In this document: positions 10,493-20,813 of the stretch, piece after piece | Layout of the letters: every line of letters starts with the position of its first letter | Numbering within the stretch: the stretch's first letter is position 1 | Assembly (NCBI GenBank): GCA_964019425.1 | Contig: OZ025835.1 | Span: 124,001-188,000 of the forward strand | DNA: 64,000 nt | Reading direction: 5' to 3' | Source: Flectonema sp. DT1601 | Taxonomy: Eukaryota; Euglenozoa; Diplonemea; Diplonemida; Diplonemidae | Translations under genes and position numbers: made by a program | Notes under the pieces: model-generated | Database searches by the model: none | What the model saw: only the letters and a program-made list of their open reading frames with translations | What the model was told of the DNA's origin: nothing

Positions 10493-13400
10493 TTAAGAAA
10501 AGAACTCTATGGCTTCATCCCAGAATTGGATTGGAAATCTCCTTCTGAAGTTAAAAAAGTCTTCTGGTTGTAACTTACTTACAGATCCAAGCATCTTTTT
10601 TAATCGAATAGCAGGAGTGGCTGAAGGATCATCTCCTACTATAGAACCCCCACCACCTCCCTTCGGTATTGCATCTCTCTCTGCCTCAATAAACTCTTTG
10701 ATGGCACATAAATTCATCTCAGCTTGAAGGATCTGTTTATTTTGATCTTCTTGATAACTGATGAGTACTAACGTTGGAAATAAAACCCTTCTATAAGATG
10801 CCGAGAAATAGGTCACAGGTAGATTACACATCAGTTGTAAGAGAGGAGTCTTTCCCCATCTAAATAACTCCATGTTATCGATATTTGATAATGTAATGTA
10901 TCCCATTACAAGAAGCAGCTCATGTAGAAGAGGACGCAACAAGTTCGCTGATCTAATAAGTTGAGGTGGTGGGAGAACATTAACAGTAACAGCAATCCCG
11001 GGTAGGTCTTCTAAAAGAGATCCGTCTTCGCATATTTGACGGAGGAAAAAAACTGCCAAATGCAAGAATTCTGACTCACAATGATGTTTAATTGTTGCCT
11101 GTACAATATCAAGTCTACTCCTACAGAGAACTGTGAGAAGTCTGATGGCGGAAAATGCAATGCAAGTGTCATCGTTTTTGAGTGGCTCCGAAGGTAACGA
11201 ATCATCCTCAAGTTGATATCCTCTAACTGGAGATACTGCAGCTTTCCTTCGACTTGATGGAAGCAGTAAGTCAGATAGTAATTCAAGAACAGATAACATT
11301 ACCATCGGAAAAAACTTTTCCTCATGCTTTGCATCTGTTATGTGTGTCCCAACAATACATGACAACACACCGATACAACTATATAACCATTCTTTATTAC
11401 CACTTGAATAAGTGCACGTCATCACTCCAGCGTATAGCAATGCAGGAAGGCTGCGAGCATCAGCAAAGCTGCAAACCATTCCTTTGAGATCACCAAAACT
11501 GTTTTGCTTTTGATTTGAACTACACGCGGAACCCTGCAAGTATTGCACACAAATAGAGACGGTCGCTAATAATGGAGCTGGATATAGAGCAGGAACTACT
11601 TGATCGTTTTCAAGGATCAGAGCAACGATATCAATGCACGTTATGAGACAACCAGTCCTGATGAAATATTCAATATTCGCATCACCATCTTGTGGTGTAT
11701 AAACCAATAGCTGGTTTAATATGGAACTAATTGGTTGAACAAGATCTCCCTGACATCCATTTTGTTGAACATCTCCGAGCATTAGTTTTGTTAATAATTC
11801 CATTCCTTGAGATTGTCTAAAAGAATTGAAGTCCTGGGGTCTTAACGTTGGAAGTTTTTCATTCGCCAGCATCGATGTAATCTCAGTCACAATCCCCTTT
11901 GATTGTGCCAGTCTTCCTGAAAGGATTATTGGTTTTAATTTCGCAAGCGGTCTGCTCAGTTTACTCTTCGTGTCTGGTTGTCCAGCTGCTTTTTCCTTAT
12001 CAATAAAGTCTTGTGCTAGTTTTTCCATTGTCAGTGTGATGCGGGAGGCTCTCTTTCTTGCTTTTGCTGATCCGTCAGAGTCTGTAACACTTGCTAGTAT
12101 ATCACTGATAGTCTGTCGATGATGCTCAGAGTTGTCTTCAGATTTACGTCCCAGAACTTGTTTGTAATATTTACTGGATAGTTCTGCTTTGGCTTTTTGA
12201 ATTTCTATCGTCTTTTGTCTATTGGCTGCGACAGATTGCATCTTTTCCTGATGTTTGCGGATGGCTTCTTCATCTCTTTCTTGAACTGCCTCTCTGAGAC
12301 CTGCAACACGTTTTGAATGTTGTTCCGCACGCTTCTCTCTTTGTAAAGCTTCCATTCGTTTGATTTCATCAGTTCTGGCCATCTGTTCTTCTTTACGACG
12401 GATCTTCTCTTGAAGAGCTTGTTCACGTTCTTGTTGAAGTTTTCTCTTCTTTTCCATCACTGCTTGGTAGTTTTCTCCTCTTGTTGTTGCTCTGTCTTTT
12501 TCATGGGTCTTTTGTTGTTCAGACATTACTGTTTGTTTCATTTCTTTTTTTCTCATTTCGAATGCCTTCTCTTCTCGTTGTTGATTAATTAAGTAAACAG
12601 TCTCGTCGACTCTTTCATTGGCTCCTCTCGCCTTCTCTTCCTTTAAACGGGTTTGTTTTGCCGCTCGTGCTCCAGCAGCATCGTGGCGTCTGTCATCCTC
12701 GATCTTCTTCTTCTCCAATTCGATTTCCAATTTGTATTTGGCTGCTGATATTTTATCTTCTCCGAGAGCGAATTTGTGTTGCTTTTCTTGTTGCTTGAGT
12801 GCTCTTATGGTAGCAGCCCTGGCCTGCTTCTCATTAATCTTTTCTAAAGCGAGGTCATCTGGAGCTTTATTCTTTTCAGGAGATTGTACCCAGGGAGTTC
12901 TCTTCTCCTTCTTAATTACAGTTTCGCATGGGGACTCTCTTTCATTGGTGAGGGCTGCTGCGATTGCTTCTGAGAGAGGAGCTACCGGGGGATCTGTTTT
13001 TTTATCTTTCGGAGTACCAAGTTCATTAAGCTTTGTCGCAACCTCAGCTTCAACTTCAGCTTCCTCCGACTTAGTAGCAGTTTCCTCCAATTTTTTAGTA
13101 GAGTCTTGCTCTGACTCTTTAGGTGCTGAATCGATAATAGGTTTATCTTCTTCTACTTTCTTAGTCTCATCTTTATCTTTTTCTTTGGTTGCTTCTTTAG
13201 GAGGCGTCTTTGTCGGCTTGTCCACAGCCGATGGTTTCTTCTTCTTTACCGCCGCACCATAGGTGTTTGTAGATGCCGCTGCCCCAGTCCCACTCTCAGT
13301 TCTTTTGTTTAAAAGTTGTTGAGTGAGAGGGCCCTTCTTTCGAGGACCTACAATTTGAAAACCATCAGCGTCTTTAATTACTTTTTTCTGAGGTTTATCA

Positions 13401-14812
13401 TTTAAAGGATCAAGATATCGAGATGGTTGAGGTTTTTGTGGTTTTTGAAAGGTACTTGTGAGTGACCTATTTTGACTGTTTGTTGGTTTCTTCTCAGCGT
13501 TCTCAGCCGCAGGCTTCGCTGCAGGCTTGGCAGGCGGCTTAGCTGGGCTTGGGTTTTCCTTTGGGTTAGGCTTAGCTGGGCTAGGTGTTTCTCTACCCAT
13601 GGGTACCACAAAGCTAACTGGAACTGTTTTTACAGGAAACGGTGATGAAATGCTCTCAGCGATAGAGTTGTTTGGTTTTGCAGTAACGTCTTCGATCTTC
13701 GGAGGTGCCTTACTTGCCGACTGCTTAGGTGCTGGCGGTTTAGCATTTGCAGTTTTAGGTTCCGGTTTGCTAACGTCGGGAACAGAAGTACGTCTGTTGC
13801 TATTCTCTTTCTTCTTTTTATCATTGTCGTTATTGTTATTATTTGAGTTCTGTGGTCGCTCTTGCATCTCTTGTTTATTTTGCTTTGCAGGTTTAGAAGT
13901 CTTTTCATCAGGTTTTGGTGTGATGACCTTTGGTTGGCTGTTGACGTCATTTTCTTTGAGCGGCTGCCCAACCTTTTCCTTTGGCCGTACCTTCGGTGCT
14001 TCATCAGCCTTCGGCTTTGATTGACTGATGTCATCCTCTTTGAGTGGTTGCGGAGATAGTTCTACTTCCTGAGGAGTTTCTTCAGTATCACTTTCTGACT
14101 CAATTCCCTGAACTGTAACGTCATCTGAATTACTTTCATTGGATGAATCATTATTAGCAGCAGAAAGCTTGTCAGCGTCTAAAGGCTTTGGTTTCTGTTG
14201 TGGTTGTGTATCACTTCTCGATAATAGTTGATCAGGAGTCTCAACTTCATGAGTTGGTAGTATTATTTGATCTCTGGGAGTACTGTCGCCGCCCTCTTCG
14301 TCTTCATTCTTTTCAAAGAATGTGTCGGGTGGAACTGAGTAGTCCATCTCCTCATCGTCAGACCAAGAAGAGAAATTCGGAGCCTTTTTTGGAGCTATGC
14401 GTCTCCACGGAATTGACGATCTCGGGGGAGAGTCACCCAACGGTAACATCTTCTTAGGAGATCTTCTCTTCTTATGATCAATAGCTATGTGGACGAGATC
14501 CTTTTGCACTTCTTCCAAGGCGGAGGCGACTTCTTCTGTGAGAAGGACATCGTATTTGCATGCTTCAAGAAGGGCATTCAATTCTAACTTAACAAGTCTT
14601 AGTCTATTTCTTGAGGTCCCGGGAGTTCCCTTTCCGTCACCTCTTTGGGGAGTTGCTGGACTGGTGTTCAATCCAATGTTTATGTTTGGATCAGTTTCAT
14701 GAGGTACTCTCCACGATTGTAAGTTCTTCTTCTCCCTCTTCGTGTAATCAACTCGAGTACTGGAGTCCCATGCTCGGGTTTCATCGTCGGGTTTCCCCTT
14801 GTGTTTCAGCAT
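10493..14812 (-). CDS. SCAPER-like coiled-coil protein, 1439 aa
   Basis: Single open frame. The N-terminal 130 residues contain a helical segment (LKLNALLEACKYDVLL is close to the read sequence) before a Pro/Ser/Lys-rich, probably disordered region (about 130-660) with many PAKP/KPA and acidic patches. Residues about 680-930 are a long charged coiled coil rich in EKKR, with an REEKAFEMRKKEMKQ-type pattern. Residues about 1000-1439 are hydrophobic helical repeats suggesting an alpha-solenoid. Short N-terminal helix, disordered middle, charged coil and helical C-terminus fit SCAPER, an ER and ciliary cyclin A/CDK2-binding protein, but I see no C2H2 finger, so the assignment is tentative. A second ATG lies four bases upstream in another frame (14814-14816) and opens an 11-codon overlapping uORF. 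An acceptor-like AG is at 14828-14829. Confidence 0.5.
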   Translation of the reverse strand: MLKHKGKPDDETRAWDSSTRVDYTKREKKNLQSWRVPHETDPNINIGLNTSPATPQRGDGKGTPGTSRNRLRLVKLELNALLEACKYDVLLTEEVASALEEVQKDLVHIAIDHKKRRSPKKMLPLGDSPPRSSIPWRRIAPKKAPNFSSWSDDEEMDYSVPPDTFFEKNEDEEGGDSTPRDQIILPTHEVETPDQLLSRSDTQPQQKPKPLDADKLSAANNDSSNESNSDDVTVQGIESESDTEETPQEVELSPQPLKEDDISQSKPKADEAPKVRPKEKVGQPLKENDVNSQPKVITPKPDEKTSKPAKQNKQEMQERPQNSNNNNNDNDKKKKENSNRRTSVPDVSKPEPKTANAKPPAPKQSASKAPPKIEDVTAKPNNSIAESISSPFPVKTVPVSFVVPMGRETPSPAKPNPKENPSPAKPPAKPAAKPAAENAEKKPTNSQNRSLTSTFQKPQKPQPSRYLDPLNDKPQKKVIKDADGFQIVGPRKKGPLTQQLLNKRTESGTGAAASTNTYGAAVKKKKPSAVDKPTKTPPKEATKEKDKDETKKVEEDKPIIDSAPKESEQDSTKKLEETATKSEEAEVEAEVATKLNELGTPKDKKTDPPVAPLSEAIAAALTNERESPCETVIKKEKRTPWVQSPEKNKAPDDLALEKINEKQARAATIRALKQQEKQHKFALGEDKISAAKYKLEIELEKKKIEDDRRHDAAGARAAKQTRLKEEKARGANERVDETVYLINQQREEKAFEMRKKEMKQTVMSEQQKTHEKDRATTRGENYQAVMEKKRKLQQEREQALQEKIRRKEEQMARTDEIKRMEALQREKRAEQHSKRVAGLREAVQERDEEAIRKHQEKMQSVAANRQKTIEIQKAKAELSSKYYKQVLGRKSEDNSEHHRQTISDILASVTDSDGSAKARKRASRITLTMEKLAQDFIDKEKAAGQPDTKSKLSRPLAKLKPIILSGRLAQSKGIVTEITSMLANEKLPTLRPQDFNSFRQSQGMELLTKLMLGDVQQNGCQGDLVQPISSILNQLLVYTPQDGDANIEYFIRTGCLITCIDIVALILENDQVVPALYPAPLLATVSICVQYLQGSACSSNQKQNSFGDLKGMVCSFADARSLPALLYAGVMTCTYSSGNKEWLYSCIGVLSCIVGTHITDAKHEEKFFPMVMLSVLELLSDLLLPSSRRKAAVSPVRGYQLEDDSLPSEPLKNDDTCIAFSAIRLLTVLCRSRLDIVQATIKHHCESEFLHLAVFFLRQICEDGSLLEDLPGIAVTVNVLPPPQLIRSANLLRPLLHELLLVMGYITLSNIDNMELFRWGKTPLLQLMCNLPVTYFSASYRRVLFPTLVLISYQEDQNKQILQAEMNLCAIKEFIEAERDAIPKGGGGGSIVGDDPSATPAIRLKKMLGSVSKLQPEDFFNFRRRFPIQFWDEAIEFFS

Positions 14813-15517
14813 TCATATCTGTTATGTCTGTAATTAGAAATAAATACTATTTATAAAAAGTATGGTGTCCAAATCTCCAAAAAATGGCCAAATCCACCAT
14901 CTTTAAGGGAAACTAAGTTTTTTTTTTTTGTAGAAACACTGTAATTAAATAACCAGTTATTACAATGAATTAACAAAAAAAATAAGTTTGATTTTGTAAA
15001 AATGCAATTGCACTACACTCGCTGGTTAAGTTAGTTACTGCAATCAGAAAATCGTTTTTGGTAGTCGCGGCAGACTCGAGGTTCCGCCTTGACTTTACTC
15101 AAGAGTCAACAAACAAAATTATATTCGGATTCCGATTACACAAAACAAATAACAAAAGAATTCCGTAGCATGCCATCTGATTAAATTCAGATGACCCTGC
15201 CAAGGAATATTTTTTGAAGAAACACGAAATTATTCACGGAAAGGACCATCACGACATCTCAAATAACTATCAAAATGCATACGAGGCTGACGAGTATTTA
15301 ATTCAAAATCCTTAATACTCTTTTACATCATCACAAGCCCTAAAGTTTATTAAAAAAGTCGGCTGCAGATGTCCGTATTCATAGTTGACGTAAAGTAATA
15401 ATGTTAATATACTTTCATCTAAAATATATTAACAGGAGTGTAGTTAATACTAATCCTCCAGTTAATGTAAAGAATACAACACAAGACTTTAGAAATCACA
15501 CTCGAGGGTCAGTTCAA
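14813..15517. other. spacer with clustered short hairpins
   Basis: About 700 bases. No coding frame is convincing. Bases 15060-15195 hold three perfect short inverted repeats, listed as a possible structured RNA. The rest is AT-rich leader and 3' UTR sequence. Confidence 0.4.
15060..15195. ncRNA. candidate structured RNA with three hairpins
   Basis: Three inverted repeats sit close together in less AT-rich sequence: GCGG/CCGC at 15067-15070 and 15084-15087, TTGACT/AGTCAA at 15089-15094 and 15104-15109, and CATCTGA/TCAGATG at 15174-15180 and 15187-15193. I recognise no RNA family and cannot tell the strand. Short stems occur by chance, so this is weak. Confidence 0.2.
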
Positions 15518-18182
15518 TTACACCTGGACCTGCACGGCAGGAGGAGGAGGAGGAGGAGAAAGTTCGAAGTTTAAGTTGCTGCTCATCAGTGCTGTGGTCT
15601 CGTTCTTCTTTTTCATAGCGTTGAAATAATAAGCAGCCCCTATCAATAATCCTAAACACACGACTATTCCTAAAACAAGACCAACAATCCAAACTGTGGA
15701 ACTATCGTCTTCCACGGCAGCTGCATCTCTGGATGGGACGGGTATAAAAACCGCAACAGGTTCACCACTTACGGTTGGGACTGGAACTTGTCGCACACCA
15801 CTCGTCGCTTCAAAACGTAAAGGGGTTCTTGTTGGTAAAACAGAAGTCGGAACGGACGGTGCAGCAGTCGGTGCAGTTGTGAGCAAAACTCCAGGCGCAT
15901 TTGTGAGCACAGATGTTGGGACAGACGTTGGTGCGGTTGTGAGCAAAACTCCAGGCGCATTCGTGAGCACAGATGTTGGGACAGACGTTGGTGCGGTTGT
16001 GGACTGAACTCCAGGTGCATTTGTGAGCACAGATGTTGGGACAGACGTTGGTGCGGTTGTGGACTGAACTCCAGGTGCATTTGTGAGCACAGATGTTGGG
16101 ACAGACGTTGGTGCGGTTGTGAGCAAAACTCCAGGCGCATTCGTGAGCACAGATGTTGGGACAGACGTTGGTGCGGTTGTGGACTGAACTCCAGGTGCAT
16201 TCGTGAGCACAGATGTTGGGACAGACGTTGGTGCGGTTGTGGACTGAACTCCAGGTGCATTTGTGAGCACAGATGTTGGGACAGACGTTGGTGCGGTTGT
16301 GGACTGAACTCCAGGTGCATTCGTGAGCACAGATGTTGGGACAGACGTTGGTGCGGTTGTAGACTGAACTCCAGGTGCATTCGTGAGCACAGATGTTGGG
16401 ACAGACGTTGGTGCGGTTGTGGACTGAACTCCAGGTGCATTCGTGAGCACAGATGTTGGGACAGACGTTGGTGCGGTTGTGGACTGAACTCCAGGTGCAT
16501 TTGTGAGCACAGATGTTGGGACAGACGTTGGTGCGGTTGTGGACTGAACTCCAGGTGCATTCGTGAGCACAGATGTTGGGACAGACGTTGGTGCGGTTGT
16601 GGACTGAACTCCAGGTGCATTCGTGAGCACAGATGTTGGGACAGACGTTGGTGCGGTTGTGGACTGAACTCCAGGTGCATTCGTGAGCACAGATGTTGGG
16701 ACAGACGTTGGTGCAGTTGTGAGCAAAACTCCAGGTGCATTTGTGAGCACAGGTGTTGGGACAGAAGTCGGAACGAACGGTGCAGCAGTCGGTGCAGTGG
16801 TAGTGACCGTTGGTATATCAGTACGTATGATGGTCGGAACTGTGGGTACAGATGTAGGAACATCAGTCGGTGTCGTAGTCGATGCTAAAGTTGGAATTGC
16901 AGTAGGCATCCCAATTAGAGTAGATGACCCTCTGCAGGTAGAAGTAGTAGTCAGTTCGAGGCTATCACAGAAACCTGAATTTGCTAATATCGGTCCATCT
17001 CCGAAAGTACAGCTCGCTCCATACTTCGATGAAGAGATTAATGTAGCGTTGTGTAAATAACTTATTCCCCAAAATCGAAGCTTTCCCCCCAAGTTGGGAT
17101 CATCGATACCCAAATTAAAACAGTCTCCAGGTGAAGTACACATTTCATTACAGGTCTCGTTGGTATCGACTTTCCAATCACAAGTCTGTGTTCTGATGAG
17201 CCACTTGTTGAATGGACCTGCACCAAGACCTCCCCTTGCGTAGCCGTCGTACAGCCCCCACAAGTTTCTAATTACTGGAGGCGTAGTCCATTCAATACTC
17301 GACACATCATATGCGTATCGCGACAACCTCTTCGCATCATCTAGAGGGATACCAGCTGTTTTGTATTATTGTGAATAAATATTGATCTCGTAGTTACTTA
17401 TAAGTAAGTGTGTGTCTCAAGTGTGTTAAGAGATGAAACATACCTGGGCGGTACCATGAATCGTCCCAGCCGGATTGCTTCTGAAAGATTGTATTAAATA
17501 AAGTTAACGAGATAGCATAGGTTCCTGTCACTGATGGATGAGATCCGTCGCTGATGTATAATTTCCAGAAAAGGAGATTTTGATCCCAGGCTGGATCATT
17601 CGACAATGTACCGCAGTAATTGAATACTTTTCGATAAAGTTCACCAACTCTTGCAGTCAGAGTGTTGACGCAACCATAACGTTCAGAGAGGTCAGCAAAG
17701 ACCCCATACCCCCAAACTAATGACCTAGTCATGTCGTAGTAGTCATCGAAGGGAACTGTTTTACCGTAGCGACGACCCCAAGTTTGAAAATACACAATTG
17801 TCGCTCCGTTAGCAGCAGCATATGGTGAAAAAACGTCTTTCACAGCATCTTCAGACAGTTGTCTTTCAGGGTATGAGAATTTGTCTACTATTCCCCCCAT
17901 TATGGATTGGTCTTGAAGTACTATGTAATCCCATTTAATTGGTCCTTTCATATCAGAGGCAATCCCAGCATCACTTGCAGCGGCTGCCAACGTTCTTCCC
18001 CCAACACTATTTTCCTTTATATTTATAGTAGTTCCTGGTAGTCTACTTTCCGCTAACTTTTTAAACTCTGATGACAGACCATTCGCATAAGTATAAGAAT
18101 TACCAATGAAATAGACGTTTACTTCCACAGCTTGACTAATGCAAACAGTAGTCAGTAAGGCTATCAAAAGACCGGTACTCAT
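15518..18182 (-). CDS. membrane-anchored SGNH-hydrolase-fold protein with repeat stalk, two exons
   Basis: Exons 18182-17444 and 17355-15518 join in frame to 858 aa (88-base intron, donor GTATGT). Residues 1-18 are a signal peptide ending before VEVNVYFIGNSYTY, where GNS is the block I Ser motif of SGNH hydrolases. KWDYIVLQDQS is block III-like and DGSHPS carries the usual Asp-x-x-His pair. These fit an ester- or glycan-cleaving hydrolase; the substrate is unknown. A Cys-rich linker (about 250-385) is followed by a Thr/Pro/Ser/Val stalk of about 15 near-identical 20-residue units, a transmembrane helix (VWIVGLVLGIVVCLGLLIGA) and a short cytoplasmic tail with KKK and a Pro run. The likely product is a surface enzyme raised on a mucin-like, probably O-glycosylated stalk. 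An acceptor-like AG at 18197-18198 lies 14 bases before the ATG. Confidence 0.75.
15865..16775. repeat. 60-bp coding minisatellite, about 15 units
   Basis: The period is exactly 60 bases from about 15865 to 16775, with very few differences between units. Each unit encodes 20 residues of the SGNH-protein stalk (PTSVPTSVLTNAPGV plus five more). Two unit types differ in a block of about 10 bases: one encodes GVLLTTA and the other GVQSTTA. The LLTTA type lies mainly at both array ends and once or twice inside. Such uniformity implies recent turnover by unequal exchange or slippage, so copy number is probably polymorphic. Confidence 0.95.
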
Positions 18183-18279
18183 AATTGTGGTTTTAACTAA
18201 AATAAAATACCTGACAATACAGAAAAGAGATAAATAACAACAACAACCATAAAACTAAACCAGAACTAGAATCGGATTA

Positions 18280-19584
18280 TCAACCAGATTGCGGTACAGG
18301 TTTCGACCCATCGATCCTATTGTTTATTATGTTCGTTAGCTCTAATGCTCTTCTCTCATTTCCATTGACAGCTGCATTGCAATCACGAAGACTCTGTAAG
18401 ATCCCAAGATTAGCTTTGAGATCTTCCCCAAGACGAGAATAAACCGCCTCTGCCACCGACACAGCCTTGTAAATAGCAAGCGCACTAATATACAATGCAC
18501 ATGGCCTAGGTGAAGCATACCCAACCAGAACACAAGCTTCATAGGCTTGCCGAACATCATCAATCAAAAGAGGGTTTTTTTCACTACAAACAGAGAGGAG
18601 AGCAGACATATACTCCGTGTACAATGATAGACTAACATCTTGTTCGCAATGCTTCTTAAAAAGAGACTGAATCTCTTGAATATTTCCAGACTTACTAAAA
18701 CACCTCATTCTGATAACGTATTGCGAAGAGAGAGGAATAGCTGAAGGACTCTTACTTAACAACTCGTTCATTAGTTTTTCACAATCAGGTATATTATTAT
18801 TCTCTAATAAAGAGGTGAGAATTGTATGGTAAAGTGAAGAGTTTGGCGACAATTTCGCATGTCGAACCTGACTTAACACGTTCATAGATTCTTCATAATT
18901 CTCTACTACCCGAGCATAAGCAGTAAATAATGATATTGTTACACTCGAATGATATTTTTTACGAGCTATTTCAAAAGTAGCCGTTGCTTCATGTTTTTTA
19001 TTACAAAGTGCTTGACAAGAAATAAGCATCCGATACATATCCATCGAAGGCTCTAAACCCTCCTTATAGACTTCACGAAGAACCATTGCGCAACCAGGTA
19101 AGTCTCTGGCATCGTGGAATGCTTTAAGGAGATATAATAAATGAGATTGACTCGGAGGGATTCCTCGTTTTCTCATTTCATCATAGGTCAGAAGCAATAA
19201 TCTTTTATCCCCGTATCCAGAAATTAGACGGAGGGCAGTAGCATATGTTGCGCCTCCAGTATGGTTCCCCTTCTCAGCTAAATCATATAAAACCTTTCTA
19301 ACGTATCTGGATAATTTTGATAACCTTTCTCGTTTTAGTGTTTGCATACTACGAGCTCCACAAAGCTTTTGTAATTCAGAAGCAGTTTCTTTATCAGATA
19401 AAGATTTCTTCGTAATCACTAATTGATCAGACAATCCAGCAACTTCAAGTAAGAAACGATCAACTACTGGTGTGGATTCTACTCTTCCATTTGAAGAAGA
19501 TGATGATTCGACTCGTTGAACGAGTTCGTCGTAACTTTCTAATGCAACTCTCGCCATCCATCTTCTAAAGAGAAATCGTTGCAT
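18280..19584 (-). CDS. pentatricopeptide repeat (PPR) protein, probably mitochondrial
   Basis: A 434-aa protein. The first 20 residues (MQRFLFRRWMARVAL) are Arg-rich with no acidic residue, like a mitochondrial presequence. From about 115 on, helix pairs of 35 residues repeat: TYATALRLISGYGDKRLLLL then YDEMRKRGIPPSQSHLLYLL, then MVLREVYKEGLEPSMDMYRM, the (E/K)GLxPSxxxY pattern typical of PPR units. Four or five more degenerate units follow to about 400. PPR proteins bind single-stranded organelle RNA and guide its processing or translation. Its stop is only 97 bases from the ATG of the SGNH gene. Confidence 0.75.
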   Translation of the reverse strand: MQRFLFRRWMARVALESYDELVQRVESSSSSNGRVESTPVVDRFLLEVAGLSDQLVITKKSLSDKETASELQKLCGARSMQTLKRERLSKLSRYVRKVLYDLAEKGNHTGGATYATALRLISGYGDKRLLLLTYDEMRKRGIPPSQSHLLYLLKAFHDARDLPGCAMVLREVYKEGLEPSMDMYRMLISCQALCNKKHEATATFEIARKKYHSSVTISLFTAYARVVENYEESMNVLSQVRHAKLSPNSSLYHTILTSLLENNNIPDCEKLMNELLSKSPSAIPLSSQYVIRMRCFSKSGNIQEIQSLFKKHCEQDVSLSLYTEYMSALLSVCSEKNPLLIDDVRQAYEACVLVGYASPRPCALYISALAIYKAVSVAEAVYSRLGEDLKANLGILQSLRDCNAAVNGNERRALELTNIINNRIDGSKPVPQSG

Positions 19585-19872
19585 TCAACAGCAAGATAAT
19601 AATATTTGTTTCATCACTACCTGTCAAAGGGAATATAACTAAACGCTGTGAGGAACCGATTCAGGTACTAATTAATTAAATCGATCGACATATTCATCTC
19701 CGTCCTGTTGTGTAATTAATAATGAAGATTATTGTAATGGTTGGTAGGAGTCGACTGTCTACGTGATGTAGAGGAAGTTCTTGATGGATTTATGGTTCTT
19801 TTTTAATTTTCATTTCATTTTTTTTTTAAATTTTTTTTTTATTTATTTGATTTCAAAATAACGAAACAAAGA

Positions 19873-20634
19873 CTAGTTCCATCCCTCGTCGTCATCTCCC
19901 CAGTTGACATCATTGTCTCCTCCGTTCTCGTCAGCAGCAACAGTGGTAGTGACGGCTTCAGTGGCGGCGTCCTTCTCTTCGGCCTCCTTCTTCAAAACCT
20001 CCTCCGGATCTCTGTAGAAGAACAGATCAACCTTCTCTTCCCATTCGATGGATCTGACGATCTTACCTCTCATTCTCAATACTTCTCTTGACAACAACCA
20101 GTACATCATAGAGATGGCCTGGGTACCTCTGTTGTTACATGGAATGGCAACATCAACGTGGGTCAATGGAGAGTCGGTGTCACAGAACGCGATGATTGGG
20201 ATGTTGACGTAGGCAGACTCTCTGATGGCCTGGTGGTCAGTACGTGGGTCAGTGACGATGATCAAACGTGGCTGGGAGAACTTCTCCTGCTTCTGGTTGG
20301 TGAATGAACCAGGGCAGAAACGTCCAGCCATTGAAGTGGCCTCAGTGTACTTGGCGTACTTGAGAACGGCTCTCTGTCCGAATGGTCTGGCAGAGATGAC
20401 AACAATGTCAGCTGGGTTCTCAATGGTGGCAATGATACGAGCAGCAAGGATCAACTTCTCCCAAGTCATGTGCAAGTTGATGACGTGGATACCATCCTTA
20501 CGACGAGCGGAAACGTAACGTTCCATGCCAGCGGTCAAGTTCTTAGTTCCCTGCTGAACCTTAGTTGCCAACATCTTCTGGATGTCTCCCTCACTTGGGG
20601 TGAGGACCTTTGAACCACTTGTAAGAACCGACAT
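19873..20634 (-). CDS. RPSA: 40S ribosomal protein SA (uS2)
   Basis: 253 aa from the ATG giving [20 protein letters not shown]. The core matches RPSA throughout: [76 protein letters not shown] and [12 protein letters not shown]. The acidic tail ends WGDDDEGWN and is shorter than in animals, with no laminin-binding extension. The protein sits at the head-platform junction of the small subunit. Extra codons upstream of this ATG are leader: an AG at 20663-20664 after TTTTCCCATCAC is an acceptor, and a donor-like AAG/GTACTT lies near 20728, so a short 5' UTR intron is possible. Codon use is visibly more GC-rich than its neighbours, as expected for high expression. Confidence 0.97.
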   Translation of the reverse strand: MSVLTSGSKVLTPSEGDIQKMLATKVQQGTKNLTAGMERYVSARRKDGIHVINLHMTWEKLILAARIIATIENPADIVVISARPFGQRAVLKYAKYTEATSMAGRFCPGSFTNQKQEKFSQPRLIIVTDPRTDHQAIRESAYVNIPIIAFCDTDSPLTHVDVAIPCNNRGTQAISMMYWLLSREVLRMRGKIVRSIEWEEKVDLFFYRDPEEVLKKEAEEKDAATEAVTTTVAADENGGDNDVNWGDDDEGWN

Positions 20635-20813
20635 GTTGATAAGATACCGAAAAAGGTAATTTCTGTGATGGGAAAATATTAATAACAACTCCGAAAACAA
20701 TCTCTTGTTGAAGGACACAAATAAGTACCTTCAATCCATACAACAAAACTACAGTTACAAAAGTGTCAATAGAAACAAACATAAAAGAGGGAAATCATCC
20801 CAAAGAAGTGTAC

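Noticed and set aside
12618-13262. 214-codon plus-strand frame opposite the SCAPER-like gene
   Set aside because: Ser/Phe/Ala-rich mirror of Lys/Glu/Arg codons on the coding strand; no motif.
15769-16863. 364-codon minus-strand open frame over the minisatellite (HLCSQMHLEF repeats)
   Set aside because: It is open only because the 60-base unit is a multiple of three without stops in that frame. The other frame has the signal peptide, enzyme domain and membrane helix in continuity.
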